Source of the DNA: Candidatus Parvarchaeota archaeon
GTDB lineage: Archaea; Nanobdellota; Nanobdellia; Parvarchaeales; Parvarchaeaceae
NCBI GenBank assembly: GCA_025920305.1
Contig: JAPDMB010000010.1
Location: 1-15,809 of the forward strand
Direction: 5' to 3'
Length of the DNA stretch: 15,809 bases
The notes under the pieces are model-generated. The model made no database searches and was not told where the DNA came from. It worked only from the letters and a program-made list of their open reading frames with translations. Shown one piece after another: positions 1-5,927 of this stretch (position 1 is its first letter; the number at the start of each line of letters is the position of its first letter). Position numbers and translations under genes: made by a program.

Positions 1-4
1 CATA

Positions 5-520
5 TCAATCTGACACCTGTAAGTTATATTTATTGGATATAAAGTTTATCGCCTCTTCTCTTGTTATCCTATGCCTTCTGCCGATCTTTCGCTTTATCCT
101 CCCCTTAGATATGCTGAAGCCAGGCCTGGACAATGTCACGGCGACGGATAAACCTACAATCCCAACGGTATAATCATACTTCACATCTGGTATATGGACA
201 TATTCTGGGATGCCGAACGAAAAATTTCCGCTATCATCAAATTTAGACCTGCTCAATTTTCTGTCTATCCCACTCAATAGGCGGTTCAGCATATCCTCCG
301 CTCGCTTGCCCCTTAAAGTGACGGCTGTGCCTATCTCAAGGCCGGGTCTTATACCCCATTCCGGTATCCTCCTCTTTGAAACCGTCTTAAAAGGCTTTGC
401 GCCGGTTATATTGTGCAGCAACCTTTCCACTCTCTCCAGCTCATCACCTGCCTTGCCTACACCTATGTTTAAGGTGACCTTCTCTATCCTTATCTCACGC
501 ATCTTATTATCCTTGTTCAT
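5..520 (-). CDS. rpl5: 50S ribosomal protein L5 (uL5)
   Basis: Ribosomal protein L5 of the large-subunit central protuberance, which binds 5S rRNA. The protein is basic and shows archaeal/eukaryotic L5 features: MREIRIEKVTLNIGVGKAG near the N-terminus, KRRIPEWGIRPGLEIGTAVTL in the middle, and FSFGIPEYVHIPDVKYD followed by a basic tail. The frame is open from a GTG at 532, but I chose the ATG at 520. It overlaps the S4e stop as ATGA and gives 171 residues with the usual short lead into MREIRI. A third candidate start is the ATG at 502. It is the last gene of the ribosomal operon inside the window; in archaea S14 usually follows, which would lie beyond position 1. The identification is firm; only the start is open. 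Confidence 0.95.
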   Translation of the reverse strand: MNKDNKMREIRIEKVTLNIGVGKAGDELERVERLLHNITGAKPFKTVSKRRIPEWGIRPGLEIGTAVTLRGKRAEDMLNRLLSGIDRKLSRSKFDDSGNFSFGIPEYVHIPDVKYDYTVGIVGLSVAVTLSRPGFSISKGRIKRKIGRRHRITREEAINFISNKYNLQVSD

Positions 521-1179
521 AGCACCATGCACGATTCTATCTTTGCCCTCACTTTCTCCCCATCTGCATCAAATTCAACATCATCGCCGGAGATCTCTCT
601 TATCTTGCCGGTCTTTCCAGCATTCTTCCCCATGAACACAATTACGTCTCTGCCCTGCTCCATCGGGATGACCTTCTCCACCTCTCTCTTAGCTAAATCG
701 ATTATGACAGTGTCATTTATATTTACATCATTGGCGCCAGCTTTTACGTTCGAACCGTCGCTCAATGACAGTATCAGTATGCCCCCCTTATCTAAGTGTT
801 TGGATATGACCTTTAGTTTTTTCTTGCCTTTGCTTTCCTCGTCGCTTACGACCGTAAGGCCGCCTCTATCATTCAGCCAGACCTTGAAGTCCTCGCCTTT
901 GACGGATATCAGATCCCCGAAGCCGACCTCCCTCTTCTTATCCTTCACGATTTTACCATCAACTTTCACATAGCCCTGCTTCATCAGAAAAACTGCTTCT
1001 CTTGCGTTGCTTGCTATCTTCATAACGTCCCGCAAAAGACCAGGGAGAGCGATCGAGTAATGTTTTTTATGCGAACTTGGGATCGGCCTGAAATAATACT
1101 TATACCTCTTCCTAGGTATGACTATTCTATTCGTGATGCTGCTCCTGCTTGCATGTTTGGATTCACCGTGCTTTGCCAT
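517..1179 (-). CDS. rps4e: 30S ribosomal protein S4e
   Basis: S4e, a small-subunit protein found in archaea and eukaryotes but not bacteria. At 220 residues it is slightly shorter than many archaeal S4e proteins. It begins with the basic signature MAKHGESKHASR. An S4-type RNA-binding region follows around residues 45-85 (NAREAVFLMKQGYVKVDGKIVKD), then the S4e central domain. A C-terminal KOW-like segment lies near residues 175-200 (GRDVIVFMGKNAGKTGKI). Its start lies 17 bp inside the end of L24 and its TGA overlaps the L5 start, so translational coupling is likely. The position between L24 and L5 is the canonical archaeal order. Confidence 0.96.
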   Translation of the reverse strand: MAKHGESKHASRSSITNRIVIPRKRYKYYFRPIPSSHKKHYSIALPGLLRDVMKIASNAREAVFLMKQGYVKVDGKIVKDKKREVGFGDLISVKGEDFKVWLNDRGGLTVVSDEESKGKKKLKVISKHLDKGGILILSLSDGSNVKAGANDVNINDTVIIDLAKREVEKVIPMEQGRDVIVFMGKNAGKTGKIREISGDDVEFDADGEKVRAKIESCMVL

Positions 1180-1552
1180 ACCTTTCTATAGCCTTCTCCC
1201 TAAGTTTATCGGACATGTTCAGCTCCTTTATCATGAGAGCTGACGGCCTTATCTTTATAGGTATCTTCGTACCTTTTTTGCTGGTTATCTTCGCGCTGTC
1301 TATCGTAACCCTAAGCTGCTTCGTGTATACTTTTTCTATCTTCCCCTCAGAACCTTTGAATCGCCCCCTCATTATGACAACCGTATCTCCCTTCCTTACC
1401 GGAAAAGATCTTATATGATACTGTTGCCTGAGCTCCTTTGATAGATGCGCTGCGATGAGCCTCCTCTTGATATTAAGCGGAGCGTTAGCCCTATATTTCC
1501 TCTGCTTGCGGGGGGATCTGCTGCTTACCCAATGTTTGCTGAAATTTTTCAT
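1163..1552 (-). CDS. rpl24: 50S ribosomal protein L24 (uL24)
   Basis: L24 binds 23S rRNA early in large-subunit assembly near the exit tunnel. The 129-residue protein opens with a long basic N-terminal extension typical of archaeal/eukaryotic L24/L26 (SKHWVSSRSPRKQRKYRANAPL). The KOW motif follows at about residues 50-75 (FPVRKGDTVVIMRGRFKGSEGK). The start codon overlaps the L14 stop as ATGA and the end overlaps S4e by 17 bp. Length, motif and operon place agree with the family. Confidence 0.96.
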   Translation of the reverse strand: MKNFSKHWVSSRSPRKQRKYRANAPLNIKRRLIAAHLSKELRQQYHIRSFPVRKGDTVVIMRGRFKGSEGKIEKVYTKQLRVTIDSAKITSKKGTKIPIKIRPSALMIKELNMSDKLREKAIERYGKAR

Positions 1553-1980
1553 ACAACCTTGAATGCGACCTTCGCTATGTTTGGAAACCTCAGGGATATC
1601 TCCCTTGGTATCGGCCCCTTTATAGCCGTGCCAAGCGGTTCATACTTGTCTATCTCCTTCACCAGCACGCACGCATTGTCCTCGAACGCTAACCTTACGC
1701 CGTTCAGCCTCCTGAAGGCTTTCCTTTGCCTTATCAAGACGGCTGGAAAAGTCTTATGGATCGTGTCCTGATTTCCCCTCTTTACAACGACGAATATCGT
1801 GTCTCCTACCCCACATCTGGGCTGTCTGCCCTTTACGCCGTGATATCCCCTCACGTTTATCACTTTAGCTATCTTTGCGCCGGAATTGTCTGCCACATTT
1901 ATGTAACTTCCGACATTTATGGACTTTGATATCTTAGCCTTTATAGGCTTCAACCCTCCTCCCTTCCTTCCTGTTCCCAT
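1549..1980 (-). CDS. rpl14: 50S ribosomal protein L14 (uL14)
   Basis: L14 is a universally conserved beta-barrel protein of the large-subunit interface. The 143-residue sequence has the family hallmarks NVADNSGAKIAKVI (about residues 28-41), GRQPRCGVGDTIFVVVKRG (about 51-69), the RQRKAFRR stretch, and the NACVLV segment with GTAIKGPIPRE near the C-terminus. An archaeal-type N-terminal extension of about 15 residues precedes the core. It starts 1 nt after the S17 stop, and its TGA overlaps the L24 ATG, consistent with one polycistronic transcript. Confidence 0.97.
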   Translation of the reverse strand: MGTGRKGGGLKPIKAKISKSINVGSYINVADNSGAKIAKVINVRGYHGVKGRQPRCGVGDTIFVVVKRGNQDTIHKTFPAVLIRQRKAFRRLNGVRLAFEDNACVLVKEIDKYEPLGTAIKGPIPREISLRFPNIAKVAFKVV

Positions 1981-1981
1981 A

Positions 1982-2293
1982 TCAAACCTTTCTTACAATT
2001 ACGAACTTTTTCCATCTGCTAAGCGGCCTTGTCTCGTATATCACGACCTTATCGCCGACCTTCGCAGAGATACAGTCTGGATTATGGACCAGCACTCTGC
2101 TTTTCTTCTCCCTGTAAACGTCATATTTCTTCAGTCTTTCAAAGTTTATCCACTGGACTACTGCAGTCCTCTTGGATTTGGCAGAGACCACCAAGCCTTC
2201 GAACCTGCTCCCATGCACCCTTAGACTGCCATGGTAGGGGCAGTTTCTATCGCTGCACTCAGCAGCCGGCTTCACCAGGTCATCGTATTGCAT
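1982..2293 (-). CDS. rps17: 30S ribosomal protein S17 (uS17)
   Basis: S17 is an OB-fold primary binder of 16S rRNA. The 103-residue protein carries the archaeal N-terminal CSDRNCPYHGSLRVHG segment, the GLVVSAKSKRTAVVQW strand, a basic RLKKYDVYREKKSRVLVHNP section and a KVGDKVVIYETRPLS motif before a basic end. Cysteines at residues 13, 18 and 66 include the CPYHG element common in archaeal S17. The start at 2293 overlaps the end of rnp1 by 14 bp. There is no serious alternative identity. Confidence 0.96.
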   Translation of the reverse strand: MQYDDLVKPAAECSDRNCPYHGSLRVHGSRFEGLVVSAKSKRTAVVQWINFERLKKYDVYREKKSRVLVHNPDCISAKVGDKVVIYETRPLSRWKKFVIVRKV

Positions 2294-2516
2294 ATTCCCA
2301 CGGTCTTAAATTTAACTCTTCACCTCTGATTTTAATCTCTTTGCCATTTAAATATATAATGATTTTCTTCCCGCTTTTAATCACTCTCCTTCTCCCTCTT
2401 TCAGTCTCCAGCAGGATGGTGTTCTTCGTCTCATCGATCACCTTTCCAGCTATATTTAAATCGATTATATACACTTCTTTTCCTATTAACATTAGACTTA
2501 GAAAGAATATTCTCAT
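2280..2516 (-). CDS. rnp1: RNase P protein component 1 (Rpp29/Pop4)
   Basis: Protein subunit of archaeal RNase P, which trims the 5' ends of precursor tRNAs. This 78-residue protein holds the Sm-like core of the family: a LIGKEVYIID strand, then GKVIDETKNTILLETERG, a basic RRRVIKSGKK stretch and a second strand pair ending LNLRPWEYAIR. Rpp29 proteins are commonly longer at the N-terminus, so this is a compact version. The assignment rests on the VIDETKNTILLE motif and on its place directly before S17. I chose the ATG at 2516, preceded by AAAGGT 6 nt away; an ATG at 2492 would still retain the core. It is the first gene of the operon, read from a TATA box near 2552. Confidence 0.85.
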   Translation of the reverse strand: MRIFFLSLMLIGKEVYIIDLNIAGKVIDETKNTILLETERGRRRVIKSGKKIIIYLNGKEIKIRGEELNLRPWEYAIR

Positions 2517-2546
2517 TAAAATACCTTTAAAATGGGCAGTTCACTC

Positions 2547-2557
2547 TATATTTAAAT
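2547..2557. promoter_or_regulatory. Symmetric TATA box between divergent operons
   Basis: The 11-bp run TATATTTAAAT contains a palindromic ATTTAAAT core. It lies about 30 bp before the plus-strand ATG at 2583, giving a near-leaderless transcript. It also lies about 36 bp before the minus-strand rnp1 ATG at 2516, giving a leader of about 10 nt. The whole gap between the two operons is 66 bp, so one TBP site could serve both directions. Confidence 0.6.
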
Positions 2558-2582
2558 CTACAGGAAGATATAACCAGTTCAT

Positions 2583-2933
2583 ATGGACGAGCTTTTGCAG
2601 ATGATATACGGTACACATCCTAAATCCATAAAACTTTATCCGGAAGCCAGGAAAGTGATCGACCATCTAAGGGAGAAAGGAGCGGTTAAAAGGGAGGACC
2701 TGGCCAATTTCCTAATGATAGATATAAATTCGGCCTCTGGGAAGAAGCATTTTTACAATATAATCTCTCCAATGTTTGACAAGATACTCGTATCGGAGAG
2801 AAGGGGAAAGGAAGTTTACTATCACCTATCATACGATCTTTTCAGAGTTTACATCGACGGAATAAGGAGAAAATCAAAGTATTATCTCCTGTCCAATCCG
2901 GATCAGGAGAAGGATGAACAGAATGAACAGTAG
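2583..2933 (+). CDS. Small winged-helix-like protein of unknown function
   Basis: I do not recognise this 116-residue protein as a named family. It begins MDELLQMIYGTHPKSIKLYPEARKVIDH. The stretch LREKGAVKREDLANFLMID (about residues 29-47) looks like the first helices of a helix-turn-helix. A later KKHFYNIISPMF helix is followed by KILVSERRGKEVYYHLSYD, which has the shape of a winged-helix recognition helix plus beta wing. The C-terminal tail is charged (RRKSKYYLLSNPDQEKDEQNEQ). It is first in a two-gene unit and overlaps the adenosyltransferase gene by 20 bp, so it may be a local regulator. That role is inference. Confidence 0.65.
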   Translation: MDELLQMIYGTHPKSIKLYPEARKVIDHLREKGAVKREDLANFLMIDINSASGKKHFYNIISPMFDKILVSERRGKEVYYHLSYDLFRVYIDGIRRKSKYYLLSNPDQEKDEQNEQ

Positions 2934-3456
2934 AAAAACCAGGGGCCTCTACTACACTGGAAACGGCGACAGCGGCTTCTCTTTCACTTTGAAGCGAAGA
3001 CTAAGGAAGTCCTCAGACCTTATGGAAGCTATAGGTGATATCGATGAGCTGCAGGCTTTCTTGGGATACGCGGAGAATAAGACTAAGGAGGATAGAGTAA
3101 GATCTCTGATAAGGGACATAATACATGATCTTTACATGCTCAATGCAGAGCTTGCCGGATTCAAAAAGGATACCTTTTCGCCCGATAGAACGAAGAAGCT
3201 TGAGAGGCTGATAAATTCATACGCAAAGAGGATAAAGCCGCTTTATTCATTCACCTATCCGATCGGCGTTGAATCTGCGGTGATATTGAATATCTGCAGG
3301 ACGATAGCTAGGAGAGCAGAAAGGCGGATAGTCAAGGTATGTGATAATAAAAGTATACTAAGCTACATCAATAGGCTCTCCTCACTGTTATACGTGCTCT
3401 ACAGGTACGAAAATGAGAGGCATCACCTAGAATATGGGGTTCTAAAGTTCAAATAA
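2914..3456 (+). CDS. PduO-type ATP:cob(I)alamin adenosyltransferase
   Basis: Probably transfers the adenosyl group of ATP to cob(I)alamin to make coenzyme B12. The 180-residue sequence follows the PduO/MMAB pattern. YTGNGDSGFS (residues 14-23) matches the N-terminal ATP-binding motif, and GDIDELQAFLG (41-51) matches the GxVDELNSxLG motif. RTIARRAERRIV (129-140) and NRLSSLLYVLYRY (153-165) match the RTxxRRAER and NRLSDxLF motifs. The family's usual PGG before the long helix is PIG here. The gene may also start at the ATG at 2923. It overlaps the upstream gene by 20 bp, and its stop overlaps the stop of convergent L10e by 8 bp. Nothing else in the window uses B12; a class II ribonucleotide reductase would be a plausible client. 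Confidence 0.85.
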   Translation: MNRMNSRKTRGLYYTGNGDSGFSFTLKRRLRKSSDLMEAIGDIDELQAFLGYAENKTKEDRVRSLIRDIIHDLYMLNAELAGFKKDTFSPDRTKKLERLINSYAKRIKPLYSFTYPIGVESAVILNICRTIARRAERRIVKVCDNKSILSYINRLSSLLYVLYRYENERHHLEYGVLKFK

Positions 3457-3964
3457 CCAAGGCTATCGTCTTAAAACCCAATTTTTTCCTTATCTTGTCC
3501 GCTGCTTCCTTTGCTTCGGCTATGTGATCCTCATTCACGTCTATTTCAAATATCTTGTCTCCGGCACGTATCTGGCTCGCCAAACCTATGGGTTTCCCAA
3601 ATGATTTCTGCATGCCTGCAGAGAACCTGTCTGCTCCTGCGCCCGTAGCCAGCTTATGCTCCCTCAGGATATGATGCGGTACGCTTATCAGCTGTATATG
3701 GAAGTTCTCCTCTCCGACCGTGTCGGTGAGGTATTTATTAGCTACTATCCTGGCTGCCTCAAGGGCATTATCCCTCACCTGCAAACTTGACTTAGATAGA
3801 ATCTGCAGCTTCTTATTAAATTTATTTTGTCGATCGCCCGAATGGAACTGCGTTATTTTGGTATGCAAAGCGAATTTAGTGTAGTTCTTCTCCTTGAATT
3901 TGGACTTGCGAGTATAGGGCAGCTCCATCGACTTATAAGCTCTTCCTGGTCTCAGCTTTGACAT
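3449..3964 (-). CDS. rpl10e: 50S ribosomal protein L10e (uL16 homologue)
   Basis: Archaeal/eukaryotic counterpart of bacterial L16, sitting near the peptidyl transferase centre and 5S rRNA. The 171-residue sequence opens MSKLRPGRAYKSMELPYTRKSK and contains FALHTKITQFHSGD, ALEAARIVANKYL, HIQLISVPHHILREHKLATGAGADRFSAGMQKSFGKP and GFKTIALVI at the end. The PHHxLRExK and GAGADR(F/V)SxGM stretches are diagnostic. It stands apart from the main ribosomal operon with its own TATA box near 4004. It converges on the adenosyltransferase gene with an 8-bp overlap of the coding ends. Confidence 0.97.
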   Translation of the reverse strand: MSKLRPGRAYKSMELPYTRKSKFKEKNYTKFALHTKITQFHSGDRQNKFNKKLQILSKSSLQVRDNALEAARIVANKYLTDTVGEENFHIQLISVPHHILREHKLATGAGADRFSAGMQKSFGKPIGLASQIRAGDKIFEIDVNEDHIAEAKEAADKIRKKLGFKTIALVI

Positions 3965-3999
3965 ATTGTTAAAATTAATAAGTGTATTAATGACTTTTA

Positions 4000-4009
4000 A
4001 TTTATAAAG
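4000..4009 (-). promoter_or_regulatory. TATA box for L10e
   Basis: On the minus strand the run CTTTATAAATTAA is centred about 40 bp before the L10e ATG at 3964, predicting a leader of about 13 nt. It is also the first sequence downstream of the tRNA-Ser 3' end, so the RNA operon and L10e abut with only about 20 bp between them. Confidence 0.5.
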
Positions 4010-4030
4010 CTTTTTTACATGCTCGATAAG

Positions 4031-4114
4031 CGTCGGGGATGGGAGTTGAACCCATCGAGGCTATTAACCTCCGCGCTTAGCAGGCGTGTGCCTTAACCGC
4101 TCGGCCACCCCGAC
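4031..4114 (-). tRNA. tRNA-Ser (anticodon GCU)
   Basis: On the minus strand the acceptor GTCGGGG pairs with CCCCGAC. The anticodon loop CTGCTAA gives GCU, reading AGC/AGU codons. A long variable arm (GGAGG...CCTC type) precedes the T arm with TGGGTTCAACTCCCA, as expected for a class II serine tRNA. The discriminator base is G, also expected for Ser, and no CCA is encoded. I see no intron. The 5' end is 6 nt downstream of the SRP RNA 3' end, so the two are probably one precursor, and RNase P cleavage would separate them. Confidence 0.95.
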
Positions 4115-4120
4115 ATTCGA

Positions 4121-4390
4121 TGGTAGGCTGCACTGCTTCGTATTAACTACCCATGCAGAGGGTGGCAACATTTTCTCCATGCGATTTGTCTATAAGCTTG
4201 CACCCACTCAATTACAGTTGCTCCCTTCCGGGCCTGGCTGGGTTTTTGAGCGAATGCCCCCTATAGGACCGCACTTCTCAGATAGCCTTGCCATCTTGTA
4301 TGGGGTCATCAACTCTCAGCAGCGCTTATACCTGCGCCTGAAGTCCATTTGCGCTTACAGGGAGGGACTATCTCCTCAGTTAGCCTACCA
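4121..4390 (-). ncRNA. ffs: Archaeal signal recognition particle RNA (7S RNA)
   Basis: Scaffold RNA of the signal recognition particle, which binds SRP54 and SRP19. The helix 8 signature is unmistakable on the minus strand at 4219-4239: AGCCAGGCCCGGAAGGGAGCA, with the GGAA tetraloop at 4226-4229 flanked by CCC and GGG. The 5' end TGGTAGGCT (4390 downwards) is perfectly complementary to the 3' end AGCCTACCA (ending at 4121). This forms the terminal helix 1 found in archaeal SRP RNAs and fixes a length of about 270 nt. GC-rich stems of the 5' domain (GGAG/CTCC and GCGC elements) lie at about 4320-4380. A TATA element about 26 bp upstream of 4390 supports the 5' end. End positions may be off by one or two bases. 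Confidence 0.95.
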
Positions 4391-4411
4391 ATAGTTAATT
4401 TGTCCAACGCG

Positions 4412-4428
4412 GATAAATAGTTTTAAAA
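4412..4428 (-). promoter_or_regulatory. TATA region for SRP RNA/tRNA-Ser transcript
   Basis: The minus strand reads TTTTAAAACTATTTATC, centred near 4416-4420 and so 26-30 bp upstream of the inferred SRP RNA 5' end at 4390. This is the standard archaeal TATA-to-start distance. It sits in otherwise GC-rich sequence. Confidence 0.65.
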
Positions 4429-4441
4429 CGTCGCGCCGCCA

Positions 4442-4468
4442 GCGGTCCGGCAAGTGAAGCTGACCCGC
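4442..4468. other. GC-rich hairpin upstream of SRP RNA promoter
   Basis: The arms GCGGTC (4442-4447) and GACCCGC (4462-4468) pair with one bulged C, leaving a 14-nt loop. The hairpin lies in the 138-bp gap between the end of the ArsR gene and the SRP RNA, just outside the TATA element. A second weak pairing (ATACTC near 4485 with GAGTAT near 4518) exists in the same gap. I cannot assign a role; options are a 3' end of the ArsR operon, a small RNA, or nothing. Confidence 0.3.
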
Positions 4469-4528
4469 ATCCAAAGTTCCTTCGATACTCTATTTTTGGT
4501 AAACCCCGCTTTAGGAGTATGTATGATA

Positions 4529-4852
4529 TCACACCCTCTCATCGTTCTCTTTTTTAAGTATCTCGCATCTCTCTAAATAGGCTTCATAGTCCTTGATGTG
4601 CTTCAATATTTCATCTACGATCTGCCTCACATCTGGAGTTATGCTGTAGATCCTCTTCCGCCCTTCCTTTCTCACGTTGATGAACTTACAGTTCAAAAGG
4701 CATCTTAGATTATGCGAGAGGTTTGTCTGCTCTATACCTAGTATCTTTTGAAGTTCTCCGGCGCATAATTCTCTGCCATTCAATTCCTTTAGTATATTGA
4801 ATCTGCTCCTGTTCGCAAACGCTTCGAAAAATAGATCCTCTGCTTCCATCAT
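4529..4852 (-). CDS. ArsR/SmtB-family metal-responsive repressor, CmtR-like cysteines
   Basis: A 107-residue winged-helix repressor: FANRSRFNILKEL, GRELCAGELQKILGIEQTNLSHNLRCLLNCKFINV (helix-turn-helix, about residues 27-60), then RKEGRKRIYSITPDV (beta wing) and a C-terminal helix. Cysteines are at 30, 51, 55 and 96. Cys51 and Cys55 fall in the recognition-helix region, and Cys96 lies 41 residues beyond Cys55. This is the spacing of Cys57, Cys61 and Cys102, the Cd(II)/Pb(II) site of mycobacterial CmtR. Cys30 sits at the ELC position of ArsR, but the second ArsR cysteine is absent (ELCAG). The gene is last in a three-gene operon, its ATG overlapping the stop of the thioredoxin gene. It likely represses the operon through the inverted repeat at 5928-5953. 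The family is firm; the metal is inference. Confidence 0.88.
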   Translation of the reverse strand: MMEAEDLFFEAFANRSRFNILKELNGRELCAGELQKILGIEQTNLSHNLRCLLNCKFINVRKEGRKRIYSITPDVRQIVDEILKHIKDYEAYLERCEILKKENDERV

Positions 4853-5400
4853 AACTTATAATCATCTATCATGCTCTCCAGACCTGCTATTCCGCTGGCT
4901 ATCCCTTCCCCGACGTACAGTATTTTACCAGATGGGTTTATAAGATAATAGATATCAAGCTGAAAGTTTGGAGGCGTATTGTAGGCCAGCGTCATATTAT
5001 AACCCGCAGTCCCGCCCTTGATATATGTGTCATTCGCGTATTTTGATATAAACTGGGATATCGGCATGCCTGGTTCTCCAAGATCCTTATACTGCTCAAG
5101 TTCGACGATACTCACGTTATGCTCCTTAAAGAACGCTAGGTTGTCAGAGAGAGCCACATTGCCTAAAGCGCAGCTGTCACACCATGTTGCAACGAACCAC
5201 AATAGCAGCGGTCTGCCTCTATAGCTGGCTACGGTGGACGTGGTCCCGTTTTCAAGCTGGAATGAGTAATTCGGAGCCTGTTCTCCCGCAGATAAATATT
5301 TAGATGAAGGGCTATGCCATACGGCGAGCAGATCTACTGCTATCAGCACACCGGCGATTATTACAGCGGCATATATTATATATTTAATCTTTATCCTCAT
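4849..5400 (-). CDS. Membrane-anchored TlpA-like thioredoxin
   Basis: A thiol-disulfide oxidoreductase probably facing outside the cell. The N-terminal hydrophobic segment (about residues 7-28, YIIYAAVIIAGVLIAVDLLA) acts as a signal anchor. The thioredoxin fold that follows has QAPNYSFQLENG, then GRPLLLWFVATWCDSCALGN with the CxxC pair at Cys74 and Cys77. A NTPPNF stretch supplies the cis-proline, and YYLINPSGKILYVGEGI is typical of TlpA/AhpC-TSA proteins. I chose the ATG at 5400 because GAGGT stands 5 nt ahead of it. The frame is also open from an ATG at 5421, which lacks such a site. It overlaps the upstream Cys-Cys membrane protein gene by 17 bp and the ArsR gene by 4 bp. Its context suggests redox handling of metal-bound or oxidised thiols. 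Confidence 0.87.
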   Translation of the reverse strand: MRIKIKYIIYAAVIIAGVLIAVDLLAVWHSPSSKYLSAGEQAPNYSFQLENGTTSTVASYRGRPLLLWFVATWCDSCALGNVALSDNLAFFKEHNVSIVELEQYKDLGEPGMPISQFISKYANDTYIKGGTAGYNMTLAYNTPPNFQLDIYYLINPSGKILYVGEGIASGIAGLESMIDDYKL

Positions 5401-5926
5401 ATTTGACCTCACAGCAGTCATCTGCTTTGTCTGCCCTGGCTTGTATTTTACAGTTAGAGTTTATGTTCCTAGTGATCTGCATCAGGCCTACAAACGCTAT
5501 AAGCGCCCCCGCCGCTATGAAGGCCGGACCGTAGATAGAGAAGATGGATTGAATCTTCCCGGTATTGCCGAGGATAAATGAGGTTGATAGACCGGAGACA
5601 GCCAATATAGATGGGACGATGCTCGTACAGCACAAACTGCTCGGCAATATCGCACTTACTATTGAGCTTACAGTAAATTTCACATCTCTCTTCGCGCTCC
5701 TGCTCCTATAAGAATAAACATTGAGAGTTATCACCCAGCTTATCAGAAGGGATATTATGATCGCAGAAGCCACATCAAAATACCGGTAATAGCTTCCAAA
5801 ATCTATCATGCCTGTGGCTGAGTTTATAAGCAGGTAGCCGTATACGAGGGAAACTGCCAGTAGGATCGCTGTAAATAAAGAGGCATAATTCTTCATCTTT
5901 ATCACAGATAATAGCTCATTCAACAT
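5384..5926 (-). CDS. Four-helix membrane protein with Cys-Cys pairs, possible metal/thiol transporter
   Basis: No named family recognised with certainty. The 180-residue protein shows four hydrophobic segments at about 14-35, 52-71, 84-110 and 127-150. Segment three begins with the adjacent cysteines Cys99-Cys100 in PSSLCCTSIVPS. The cytoplasmic-looking tail has Cys159 and a second pair, Cys171-Cys172 (ADDCCEVKYED). A vicinal Cys pair in a membrane helix plus a further cysteine pair recalls the MerT/MerF-type mercuric ion importers. An alternative is a CcdA-like electron conduit to the TlpA-like partner encoded next. It leads a three-gene operon that ends with an ArsR-type regulator, which favours metal or thiol stress. 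A TATA box about 25 bp ahead of the ATG predicts a leaderless mRNA. Confidence 0.7.
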   Translation of the reverse strand: MLNELLSVIKMKNYASLFTAILLAVSLVYGYLLINSATGMIDFGSYYRYFDVASAIIISLLISWVITLNVYSYRSRSAKRDVKFTVSSIVSAILPSSLCCTSIVPSILAVSGLSTSFILGNTGKIQSIFSIYGPAFIAAGALIAFVGLMQITRNINSNCKIQARADKADDCCEVKYEDKD

Positions 5927-5927
5927 G

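Noticed and set aside
4086..4394. Plus-strand open frame of 102 codons
   Set aside because: It lies across the tRNA-Ser and SRP RNA on the opposite strand; both RNAs are clearly supported, and the peptide has no recognisable features.
4430..4528. Split-tRNA half upstream of the SRP RNA
   Set aside because: There is no T-loop GTTCRA motif and no acceptor or D-arm pairing, only simple hairpins.
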